From NCBI GenBank assembly GCA_028023455.1, contig JAQFVV010012498.1:1614001-1678000 (forward strand): a DNA stretch of 64,000 nucleotides, written 5' to 3'. Of this stretch, positions 1-11,819 are shown in pieces (position 1 is the stretch's first letter; each line of letters begins with the position of its first letter). The position numbers were made by a program, and so were the translations under genes. The notes under the pieces are model-generated. The model was given only the letters and a program-made list of their open reading frames with translations, had not been told where the DNA came from and did no database searches. The DNA is from Epiperipatus broadwayi (lineage: Eukaryota; Onychophora; Udeonychophora; Euonychophora; Peripatidae).

Positions 1-2891
1 CTTGCTTTCCAGTTATTTACTTAACATAAACATATACCTGATGCAAAAATTTTAATATTTAGAATAATTGGCAATATAGTCTACAATTTATATAATTTTT
101 ATATATTAATTTTTGCCATTATATGATAACTTTAAGAAATAAAATATGTAGTGTAAACATTTATTAAGTAAAAGTTTGTTTAGTTGTCAGAGTACCATGT
201 GTCTCATTACAAAAACTCTCATTGTAAAATTAATTATTTTATTTATTAATTTTTAAGTATGATTAATACAACTCATAATTGATGAAACAGAAACAAAAAC
301 ATCTAATTTAAAAACAAACCTTTTCTTTTACTAGAAAAGTTATTGCAGATGGACTTTTGTATTAAATTCATCAAGCTATAGTAATATGAAATCAAAATGC
401 TAGATGCTATATTATAACTAAACATTAAAAAATGCTCAGTTATGTAAATATACAATGACTTATTTTCATTTAAAATTACAATGAAAATTCTATCAAATCA
501 AAGACATTCTCAAGATAATATACATATCAATTCATCCAAGATCATAATAAAACACATATTAACCAGTATATAAAAAACAATTGTATTATCAGTAGTATAA
601 TTGAATAGTGTATATTTAACACATATTATTATAATTTATAGTATACTACATTATACTTATAATAAAAATTAGTATTACAGAAAATATGTGTGTATTATTA
701 CAATGTATTACTTTTTATATTTTCTCTTTATCACAAAAACATATTACAGTATAATAGTTTGATGTTTTACATTGTAAAGTCTCAGCTTACATCACAAATC
801 ATGTTTTTCTCTGCATAACTATGTGGAACTTATGACCATATGAATTGTGATATGGTTGACAAAATGTAACTTTGTTATAAGTCTAATTTCATTTATATTT
901 TTTAAATAATGTAATTGCCTTGATGCGGCTATATAATAAATTTCAGTTTTTGTATCAGAACCAATAATTTTATTTTTGAAACCATTTAAGTACTTATGTG
1001 TTTAAATTAAAAAAATAAATTTCTTTTTTAAATAATGTCTATTTTCATGGCAATTAATATTTATCTGGATGGTTTTTGAATGCTAATTAATAGTCAAAAA
1101 GAAAAGCAAGCATGGAAGACTCTTGTTACATTAATTCAGATTTGTAATCATTAAATAACTAAAACTATTTAATCAACTTTTTTGTAAGATTTTATTATAT
1201 ATAAAAAAATGAAATGATAAGCAAAAAGACTGTAAATTATATGTATCAATGGTTCCCAAAACTATAGTTTATGGATTTTAAAATATTTGAAAAAAATTCG
1301 TCTGTAATGATTATTTTGGATCTTGGTTTTTGTTTATGGTTCATTGCACAGTCATTAATGCATTTACTCCTATGCCCAAGAGAGCTTGAATTTTTTTAGA
1401 TAACTAGAATTTTAAAGCAAGTTAGTCTTTCTTCAAAGCAATCATTCCATATCCAATTCAGATAAATATCCAACTAATTTATAAATGGGTATCTAATTAT
1501 TCTTAACTAAAAAAGAAAAAAAAATCGTTATCAGCATATAAGTAATGTTTTTTTCCACTATTTTTTTTTATGAAAGAATTCTGGAGAGATTATTTCTATG
1601 TCATGGAATAATTTTACTGTATCTCTATTTATATGATGGTTCTTTTTTATTGAAGAAACAAAAACATTTTTTTATGTTAGAAGTTTATAATAAAATGTAT
1701 TTTTGGTACAAAAGCTGTTCTTGCTTATAATGATAAAAAAAAAAACACCTAGAAAAACATTTTTCTTTTTTGCACTTTTGCAACCAATTTTATTTTATTA
1801 TAATGGTTTTAGTTGAATTTATAACTTTCACCAGAGTCTTATTTAATTGATTACATATATAGCCTGCCATCTATATATTGGATTAAACATATCGGTAATG
1901 AAGACTGAGGATTCAGTCAAATTGTTAGAAAAAGAAAGAATTGCTTAAAATAGTGGAAAAACAAAAGAAGTACGATACTGCATTAAAATGAGTAATAAAG
2001 AAATAATTAACCTGATATCAGATCTATGTATTATATGAATAAGTTGGCTTAAGTTTCAAAGTACAGGATTTTTTTTTTAAATTTTAAATTATCAGCATGA
2101 TGATAAAAAAGAAATCAAAAGTGACTGCAAGATGCATAACTGCATTAATTCTAGAATTGAACACCAGATGTGTGTAGATAAAGGCAAAAGCCAATAACCA
2201 ATTTGGAAATGGAGATTAAAATTACATTATCATCATTTAATACCTAATTATTCAAGAATATTATAGATATTGAAACAAAACATTACATTGACTTCTTTAG
2301 CTTATATTTAATCTGAATTATATAAGAAAATTCACTTTGTTCATTTCACAAACATTTATTAGTAAGTATTAAGAATTCAAGGTATTCTAGGGAAGGACAA
2401 AACAATTCATTGCAATAAGTTTTGAGAGAATTGTTTTTCGCCTGTTAAAACAGTATTTTTGATCAGGAAAAGGCCCAAATAACAAGAATAGAATATGAAA
2501 ATCTGATTACACTGTTATCTAGTGTATAACCATTATTTAACACTTTTAGAATTATAAAGTTAGAATATATCTAATTATTTATTTTGTAAATATCAAGAAA
2601 TTTTAAACTCACATAAATAAAAATGTGAGAGACTGTGAACATTTTTGAAAGGCTAAAAGGACTTGTAGTCTTAATTTTGGGAAACACATGTTACATCTAT
2701 AATTTAATTTAAAATAATTGCATTAAATTATTTAAATTGATATTCATATTTTTTAAAATGTAATTTATAAATACCAACTATTCTAAGCATTAAAATTATA
2801 ATATCTCTATTTGTAATTTCATAAAATCTGAAATTTCATTCATATTTATTCAAGATCCCATCTGTTAGATCTAAGAATAAATGCTGCTATG
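1..2891. other. 3' flank and 3' UTR of the mGluR gene; otherwise no recognisable feature
   Basis: AT-rich sequence downstream of the receptor stop codon. On the minus strand an AATAAA hexamer (plus-strand TTTATT, 2845-2850) lies about 42 nt past the stop and could serve as a polyadenylation signal, but such hexamers are common in DNA of this composition. Short AT-rich ORFs here show no protein-like character. Confidence 0.5.
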
Positions 2892-3146
2892 TTAGCTCAT
2901 AGTACTATCTTCATTTATACTGGGTGATGTCAGTTCTCCATTGATAGGTGCTGGGGAATTAGTGTTCTGTCTAGCTGTACTCAGACTATAATTCTGATTC
3001 AAAGAAAAACTTGCTAATGTGGCTTCATCTCGAGGAACATTTTTATTGGGATGGAATATAGCTATGTAAATCTTAGGCGTAAAAAGACATCCTAATGATA
3101 CAGATGCGCTAATGCTAATACACATACACAAACTTGAAGTTTGAAT
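2892..3146 (-). CDS. mGluR: Metabotropic glutamate receptor, terminal exon (TM7 + C-terminal tail)
   Basis: Last coding exon of the receptor whose TM1-TM6 exon lies at 60065-60986. A strong acceptor (T-rich tract then CAG, ending at 3147) precedes ATT CAA ACT in phase 0, which continues the upstream ...GTKNDFK. The result, IQTSSLCMCISISASVSLG, matches the TM7 start typical of the family, followed by CLFTPKIYIAIFHPNKNV at the membrane exit. A short tail of about 50 residues rich in Ser, Thr and Asn follows, ending ...EDSTMS and TAA at 2894-2892. The exon is 84 codons plus stop. The tail is short and its last residues do not form a standard class I PDZ ligand (S/T-x-hydrophobic). The isolated frame looks like an anonymous 79-residue ORF; the family match and phase identify it. 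Confidence 0.9.
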   Translation of the reverse strand: MQTSSLCMCISISASVSLGCLFTPKIYIAIFHPNKNVPRDEATLASFSLNQNYSLSTARQNTNSPAPINGELTSPSINEDSTMS

Positions 3147-4279
3147 CTGAAAAAAAAAAAGAAATGATCAACTAAATTTAATAAAATATATCTAATTCAT
3201 TTATAATAACAATTTATTATTTATTTGTAATCAACAATTTATAAAAAAATCACATTTACAATAAATACATATAAATATGTCAAAAGAAAAAGAAATAAAA
3301 GCCAAATAGTTATCTTATTATTTACACTATAATCTTAATATAAATAGCTAAAACAAATTTTAACAGTCACTTCAGAGAAAATGCATTCCAGCAGACTTAC
3401 GGCAGCTAGAATACAGTATCACCAAACTTATTAATTTCTAGATGGTAATCTTCTTCATTTGTTGTTTTTCAAGTTAAAAATAGGTTGGATACAAACATTC
3501 AAACTGATTTAAAATCTGAAAAAATTTCCATGTTTTATTCAATTGAATCATAGATCATAAACATAGCAAAATATTATGACATTCTTAAATGTAATATCAA
3601 CTTAATTCTGTATTTGAATAGTGAATAATTCAAAAAGAGAGTTTCTTCATTAATAAGCAATTATTATATTCTGATTACAATCTACCTAGGGTAAATAAAA
3701 TGACTAATAATTTCTAAAATTTTGTTTTAAGTACAGTAGAGTATATATTAATAAATTGCAACACTAATAAAAGTATTAAGTATATTACGATTAAACCATC
3801 ATTGCAAATACTAATAAGAGTTAGGTGCAGATAGTGACCAATTATTATTAATGTTAGATTATATAAATTAAAAGAATTTACTGTGAAATATAATTAACAG
3901 GACCTAAAAAAAATCACTATTAATATCAGCCATAAAAAATAATTAAAAATTATACAATAAATTACCAAATCAGATTGAAAAGTTAAATTCGAATTGCAAA
4001 AACAATGATGAATAGGTAATTCATATAAAGAAAAAGATAAAAAACCAAATGTTTAAATGAAAAAACAACACTCATTAAATTTATAGAAATGTAAAGATAT
4101 AATGTAAAAAAATGAAGAAGAAATGATTTTACATAAAATGTTAAAAAGCAAATAACAATGTAACAATAACAACAAAACATTTGCTGATGTAGTCATATTT
4201 TTTTTTATAAAAATAAAATATAGGGTTATACTTAAAAGCATTATTACTTTCAGGTATAATTTAACTTCTTAGATTAACT
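3147..4279. other. AT-rich intron sequence, nothing recognised
   Basis: Low-complexity AT-rich sequence between the last receptor exon and the large inverted-repeat element. No coding signal, hairpin or repeat family was identified. Confidence 0.5.
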
Positions 4280-4289
4280 CATGGCTTAT

Positions 4290-6435
4290 ATATATATATT
4301 CTGCCCTCCTCCTCCGTCCACGTCCTCTCCATAAAATTTATATAGTGTTTAAAATATATTCCGGGTTCTAGCTCAGTTTCACAAATGAATAAATGAACAT
4401 TAATTAAAAATGATTACTAGCTCTAATCCTTTAAAATACAAGTACAGTTATATTTTAAAAAATAAATTAACAAATATTTATTATTTTCATGAGACATGGA
4501 GTGACGACACGGAGAACGAGATAGACTACAATGAGATATTATCCACATGATACTATCTCACTGGCATAAGAACACTATACTAAATAACTAACTCATAGTA
4601 TTCTTACGACTTTCTAAGCTCTTTTCACTATGATTAAAATAATAATCATGTCTTAATATTCTTTGTAATAATAATCTAGCTCAATTAAATAAGATTAAGT
4701 AAATAAATAGAATAAATAAAATAAAATCAAATCTCAGGTTCATAAATTGTATTCTAACTGATTTAAAATTACGGTAGTAAACTATGAAAAGGGAATTTTA
4801 TGTCATAAATTCACTACGTAGCAACTAACAATAATAAATAATAATAATAATAATAATAGTATAATATAATCTTATTACTTCCTAAATGAAATAAATAATT
4901 ACGTGCGTGGCAGTATTTTAATAATCCGACAACAAAATACGTGTGGCAACATTAGCATATAATTTATTTGAATATTGTGGCAACCAACTTATGACCAATA
5001 AATGATATAATTATGATCTTTTAATTTTATCATACAAATAAATTTTCAAAATTATTATAACACTTTTATGTTTACCTATTTTGTGCAAAACTATATGTCT
5101 GTTTCAATTATAAATGTGTATTGTGATATCATGCATCCATGTGGAGAAATAATAACGAAGACACAAAGCTTTATAATAAATTTACAACAAAGTTTATTAA
5201 TAACAAAAACAAATAACACTATTTTACATTATGTACATTGGATATCCTTACTCTCCTATCACAAAATTATTTTACTAGTTTATACAATAAAAACCAAACT
5301 TCTACTTATTTTTCTAGTTAATTCTTATCTTTTAAATATCTAAGAAAGTACAGTATTATTATTATTGGATTTCTTATTTTAGTTTAGCTTGTTACAAAAT
5401 GTATTTATTTATAATTATCACTAATACTTTGTATCCCTACTATTTTTTTTTTAAAATTATATTTTATAAAATTATATTCGTAGTAAACATTCTACAAAAT
5501 CATAAAACTCTAATTTTATATTAGTTATATGGAATCTTATAGATTCAAAAACATTCTTCTACATTTGATATTACGTTTTCTTGTTCACTATACAATGCTT
5601 ATTAATCTAATATACTCATTCAAGCCTTGCTTCGGATGGTAATTACAATTATTAACACACCATGCACAAATATATGTGTCTATTACACATTATTGAATTA
5701 TTTTCTTAACAAACATGCAACATTTATTTTCTAAATATTATTATAAAAATATTCAAATTTTATTATCACTTAAAAAAAAAACTTTGTTTTAGATTTCTCT
5801 TTTAAAAATCTTATATTCGTTTCCAAATTGGTTTTAAACTGTATTATATGATTCTTTCTCTCTTTATGATTTTTGTACTTTCACTTTTAAAATTACACAA
5901 TTCTAACACATTCCAGTAAATAAATTATTCTTACTTAAACTATAACATACCCTCAGTTCTATTTTATTCATTATTTCTATAAAATATCTTTCTGACGATG
6001 CAGATTCACGAAACAAGGATAGCGAAAATAGATGCACAGGATCAAAATAACTAGAATATTATCCGTCATAAACCTTGACAATAATGGCACAGTGAATTCA
6101 AAGACACTATAGAGGAGCGACCTTTGTCTGTCTACCCACCTCTATTATAGGAGTGATGCTAAAGCTATTTCTTCAGCTTTATATAACATCAAAGAGTTTA
6201 AAAGATACGTAAAGACACTGTCCAAAATATATATGTTCAGTGATAGGGCTTAGTTAGCTATACTGAAAGCACACAATCTAACTATGATCCAAATACTTGA
6301 TTTTCTTATTTCTTAGCAAAACATCATCTTGGTTTCCTCTACACTAGTACTACCAAGTCACTATCCGATCTTATTATTTCTCTAGATTTCTCTATACAGT
6401 ACATCGACAAATTCTTATCTGCATTTCTAACAATA
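4290..6435 (+). repeat. Left arm of the long inverted repeat
   Basis: Homologous to the reverse complement of 9246-11280 through the anchor blocks given for the whole element. It starts just inside a short TA tract (TCTGCCCTCCTCC...). No intact reading frame is present. Confidence 0.6.
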
Positions 6436-8861
6436 ATAAAATTCATTTTATTTCAAAACTATACAGCTGTTCTCTAAGAAAATCTTTTACTACTTTTCTC
6501 GTATATTTATCATATACAAACTATTTTAAAATATCTAATACTTTGTTACATGAAAGTTCAAAAGAATCACACAATTGTTTTGACAACTTATCCTATTAAT
6601 TATATTTGAAATAACTTATTGCATGCATATTTAAATTTATTCTTATCTCAGAATATGTTTTAATGTTGTATAAAATGTGTACTTATAATTTTAAAACTTT
6701 CACACATCATTCTTAATCAATCGATGATCTGAAAAAAATACATTATGCATTATGAATAAATACCAAAATTACCAAAACGATCTTGATCTTCTCGATCGTG
6801 TTCTGTAGGCTTCACCATTCCATTATTTCTTGTAGATATAAAAATTCCATACATACTTTTTATTTTTAAAACAATATTTCTATCATTCTATTAAGCTATT
6901 ATATTTAAATCTCATTATTATTAAATTTATGTTTATATGTTTTCCCTAATCTAATATAGCATTTTATATTTAAAAATAAATTAATAAAACATTTAAATTA
7001 TATTTACGATACTTCTTCACCAGACTTTCTTGAACTGTTCATATTTAAGCTAAAAAAAAATATATTTTATTTCTTCTTTTAGTCACTTAATGTTCTATTT
7101 TAAAGTAAAACAATAGCTCTGTTTACTAAATCTTCATCGACGACAATCCTAGGTTTTTCACAATATTGTATACAATTATTAATTCATGGCATTCTTTTTT
7201 ACTATTGTCTGCTAATATTTTCCCGCGCGACTTTTCCGATGCATCCTCTGGGTACATTTATTTAAATATTCAATAAAATTTTCTGGTTTCCATGGATCCA
7301 TTTTCATTAGGTAATTTAATTTTATATTTTACCAATCAAGCATTTTCTCCATTGAATTCTTTATAATATTTTTCTCTGACTAGATAAAGTTTTTCAGCTC
7401 CTTTTCTATAAAATACATAATAGCACTTTCATAATTTTCTTTACTTTCTTTATTTCAAAATTCTTGTACTATATTTTTAATAATGTTTTCCTCTAAAAGA
7501 TAAACACTCTTTCTTCATCATTATTTTCTTTATAATAAAACACAGATTAAATTTTTCCATAGAGAAGAATAACATAACTTTAAAGTAGCCTTATAAATTT
7601 TTGCGTCATAATTTTTTCCTGATGGCATGTAACTTCTCTTTTAGGTTTTCATGTAGCATCCCATTTATATTTTTCTGAGTTATAACAATCAGTTTCTGGT
7701 TGAGCATAAATAAAGTTGTATTAAGACAATTTCCAAATATTTTTCCTTCGGTAATAAATTTAGGTATTTTCCCTTGTACTTCCATCTCTACTGTAGGTTT
7801 TGATTAAATTCGAATAAATTCCCTGGTAAGATAACTTTTAAAATTAGCAATCCATATCGATACAGTCAAAATATATTATATGTTACAGAAGAACTTTTTT
7901 TAAAATAAATACAAAATTTTAAATTTATATCACTTTTCCAGCTATGGTGTTATCAGCTACAAAAATGTGTTACTTTCTCTTTCACTTACACATTCCTTCT
8001 CTCCGCTCTGTATAATTCCTATATTTTGTCTGCTAATTTACCTCCGTTGATTGGTTAATAACTTTATTTTAGCGCGACAAATTTACACATTTTAGTTTTA
8101 TAACAGAATAGACGTTTAAAATAAAGAATTGATGACGTAATATCTCAAAATATTATTTAGACTAGTATTTTTAAATTCAATTTTAATTTTACCAAAATTA
8201 TTTAAACTTTAAAAACAATTATTAAAATAATATTTAACATTTAAACTTTCACTTTAATGATCGATGGCAATTATATTTAGTTTCAAATTCACAAACTTTA
8301 TTATTATTTTAACAAGCGTGTGTGTGAAGGTATATAATATACAGTCACATGTTTACTAACTTTATCAAATGATTTTTTATTTACGTCTCGGTCTAAATTA
8401 CCAAAACTGATATATTTTATAAAAAATTTGGAAAATAATTGAAACTTGTAGAACTAAATACAATTCTCACCATCCTAAAGTTTATTTTAAACTATACTTC
8501 ACTAATTTTGACTATTAGATATAATTATAACATTACATATAGCATTTATTTAATTTATTAGTTTTAAAATATTATATTCAAATTATTAATATACTTTTAA
8601 ATATTTATAGCTGTGTTATTTTATATGGCCAGCTTTTACAACCATAAGCAAGAATATATTTAAGCTTTATTTAACTGTTTTCTTTTAAAATAATCTATTA
8701 CATTTTTAGATATCAGGTATTTTCAGCTTTAAATTGTATTATAAAATCTAATTATCCTACTATTATTTATATATCACACAAATATAACTTAAAATTTAAA
8801 ATTTTTTAGTAATTGACCTTTCTACCTTATTATGACCTACAGACAAGGGCACAATATATAT
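6436..8861 (-). pseudogene. Core of the inverted-repeat element with possible decayed coding remnants
   Basis: The minus strand contains short stretches that look protein-like rather than random. One is HDREDQDRFGNFGIYS before a TAA at 6750-6752. Another is KPRIVVDEDLVNRAIVLL near 7150-7090. A third is a run of about 65 open codons at about 7811-7606, beginning KPTVEMEVQGKIPKF. They are separated by frameshifts and stops. I do not recognise the family. Because the DNA is AT-rich, open stretches of about 60 codons arise by chance, so these may be noise. Confidence 0.3.
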
Positions 8862-9245
8862 ATACTTGAATATAAAAATATAAACAAATATTATAGACAA
8901 CAATATTTGAATTAATAAATAATAAATTTATTTACATCAAATCGATTTTCGTTCAAAATGAACCTTCTCAAGATGTTATAATAAATTAAAAAGTCACGCC
9001 ATTTATATTAAGTTAGTATACACGTATTGTTTAAATTAAACCTTAAAAATTATTAAAATTTTTAACGTTTAATTGACGACTTACAAATCGACTTCATGGA
9101 TTCTTGGAGCAAAATTTAGAAACTTGGTATCCTTTAAGAGAAGGTTCATTTTGAACGAAAATCGATTTGATAGAAATAAATTTATTATTTATTAATTCAA
9201 ATATTGTTGTCTATAATATTTGTTTATATTTTTATATTCAAGTAT
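8862..9245. repeat. Hairpin element: 108-bp inverted arms, 168-bp spacer
   Basis: 8862-8969 and 9138-9245 are reverse complements with about two mismatches and no indels (paired coordinates sum to 18107 throughout). The arms include CAAATCGATTTTCGTTC and its complement. The spacer 8970-9137 is unrelated. The arms are far less diverged than the 2-kb arms around them, so this looks like a separate and younger insertion or fold. Confidence 0.85.
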
Positions 9246-11280
9246 TTGTTATAGAAATGTGGAAAAGAATTTAGCGATGTAAAGTGATAGATCTCTAATG
9301 ATAATAGCTTAGTATTAGGTTAATGAAACCAAGATAATATTTTATGTAGGATTTATTTATATGGGAATAAGAGTAGACAATAATGATGATTATGCATGTA
9401 TAGATAACTTAGCTCTATAGCTTGTATATATTCATGGCAGTGTTTGTTTTCTGTGTGTTAAAGTTTAATGTTCCATAATGCTGCATAAATAGCCTGGACA
9501 TTATATTCAATAATGGAGGTTATTAGACAAATAAGTCATGGTATTTAAAATATGAAATGATGAATAAGTTTGGAAGTGCAGAATTGTTATTGAAGTAGAT
9601 AAGATATGTTATGTCATTTAAAGTAAAGATAAAAATAAATGTAAAGATTACAAGAACATGATTTGTCAGTGAAAGAATCATAAAACTTTTCATATTTAAA
9701 AATGATTGTTTTTTTTTGTTATAAAAATAAATAATTGATAATTAAAAGGGGGTTTATAAACATATTATTTAATTATTAAATATTGTTCAAAGACTTACTT
9801 ATAATGCATTTTTTTTTTTTGCAAGTAAAGGGACAAAACTAAATTGTGTTTAATGAATATAAGTAATCATAAGTTTTGTAAAAGTGATTCTATGATAACA
9901 CACCAATACATACTTTATGTTTGATATTCAAAGTAATGATTAGTAAGCAGTTTAGTTTAATTGTTATGCTATTAATTAAGGTTATTCACATCATTATTTA
10001 GTGAGGAATGACTATATGGAATAATAAAATTATTATTATTTTTTTAAAAAAAACTAAATAATAATAATAATAAGTGCATATTAAAATAATTAATTTATCT
10101 TATATTTTTTAGAACATATTGACTTAATGAAATTTAATGGAGATGTAATAAAGATACTATGATAATATTTTTTTTTGAAAAAAATAATAGATATTTTTAA
10201 AAAAAGAATGTTCTGTAGCTTATATTTTAGTTTATTTAATTTATTTTTGAAAAGTACATATATGTGAATAAACAAAGTTCCTTAATATTGTAAATAATGT
10301 AAATAATTTTATTGTTAAGTTTGTTAATAAAATTTGTTAAGTTTGTTTTATAAGCTTTGGTGTTGATTCAATTTCTCCACATTACAATTACATAGTCACA
10401 GATAATTTGAATCAAGATATAATATTTGCACAACACAAATAAAATTATTATTTAAGAGTTATAATATTTTATTGATATGATTTTCTTTAAGAAACTTCAT
10501 TTATCATATCATTATTATGGTCATAGAATAACTAGAAAATATTTACACAGAATTATAGTATTATTTTTGGTTGCCACATATTTTTCAGATTATAAGATCA
10601 TACCATATATTTATTTAAGATGGTATATGAGTAATAAAAGATTACATTACATTATTATTATTATTTATTATACATGATTAATATTCCAATAAGAAAAGAA
10701 ATGAGATTAAAGTATACATTAAAGACTATTATTATTATTTTATTATTATTAATGTTAGTCAGATGTAGTTAGGAATGATATTAAATCCCTTATCATGCTT
10801 GACTACAACGATTATAATTGCCTGGAATTACTTTAAAAGAACCTGAGATTATTTGAGCTAGATTATTTAGATAAAGATATGAGGATTATTTTATTGAAAT
10901 AATTTTAATTAAGTAAGTAACTATTGAAGACGTAGGAATGCTATAGATTTATTGTTTGAGATAATAGGAGGGAATAGTATTCTTATGCCATTGAGGTAGT
11001 ATCTTATGGATATTGACTCAATGTATTCGTCTTGCCATTTGTAAACTCACTTCATAGTCTCATGATTTTTATTAGATATTTATTTATTTAATTTATGAAA
11101 CTGAGTCATATTATTATTTATTAATTAAAGCTAGTTTAATGACTTATAGTATTAAAGAATATATTATTATTGATTAGATATATTTTAAGTGAATATAATT
11201 ATTTATTTGAGCTAGACCAATTTATTATTATTATATATTTCCTGAAAGTGAGGGTACAATATGTATATATATATATATAT
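9246..11280 (-). repeat. Right arm of the long inverted repeat
   Basis: Inverted homologue of 4290-6435. It ends in (TA)n at about 11262-11284. Its inner end is contiguous with the younger 108-bp hairpin. Confidence 0.6.
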
Positions 11281-11290
11281 ATATTAATGC

Positions 11291-11709
11291 TATATGAATT
11301 TCTATTTTATACTGTTAATAAATCAGTAAATAAGTTTTCTGTATAAACTTATTTTTATTGTTAAACAGTTGTTTTGTAAAAAAATGCTAAAGAAAAAAAT
11401 TCACAATCTTTTTTAACTTTTCATGATTGTTTTAAATAATACAATTTTTTTAGTTTACTTTTTTTAACAGAAAACTTGGTTACTGATTTACTATTGAAAC
11501 AGTTGAGCTTCATGGTCCTTCATACCCACCAAATTACTAACCAATATTTGAACCTTGTTCACTCCCACTCCTAAATTAATGTATATTTATTTTATATATG
11601 TGTTGAGATGTGCATCTAAAAGATTATAAAATTTAGCTCTAAATATTTTGTTTTTTACTATTTATCATTAATCCTTTTATTAAAGTCAAAATCTATTGGG
11701 TGCAGCTCA
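11291..11709. other. AT-rich intron sequence, nothing recognised
   Basis: Between the inverted-repeat element and the AC/AT microsatellite. No coding or repeat signature was seen. Confidence 0.4.
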
Positions 11710-11733
11710 TACACACACACACACACACACACA

Positions 11734-11816
<83 letters not shown>
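11710..11816. repeat. (AC)n-(AT)n compound microsatellite
   Basis: A run of CA dinucleotides (about 11710-11735) is followed by about 80 bp of AT dinucleotides. The apparent minus-strand ORF made of YIYIYI is a translation of this repeat. Confidence 0.95.

Positions 11817-11819
<3 letters not shown>

Larger units (their letters stand above)
4280..11290. mobile_element. 7-kb long-inverted-repeat element with diverged ~2-kb arms
   Basis: The plus strand from about 4290 to 6435 is homologous to the reverse complement of about 9245-11280. Anchor pairs occur in collinear order. TCATGAGAC at about 4490 pairs with 11067. A 'gatactatctcactggcataaga' type block at about 4550 pairs with about 11000. 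TGTGGCAACCA at about 4977 pairs with 10575. An AAAGCTT/TTATTAACAA block at about 5165 pairs with about 10350. An ATCTTGGTTTC...ACATCG block at 6330-6430 pairs with 9250-9345. Arms are clearly diverged with many indels. Both outer ends abut (TA)n tracts. The core (6436-8861) has no counterpart and holds possible coding remnants. It could be a foldback-type DNA element, or two LTR-like units inserted head-to-head: the right arm read on the minus strand starts TGTACCCTC and ends near ATAACA. Confidence 0.65.
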
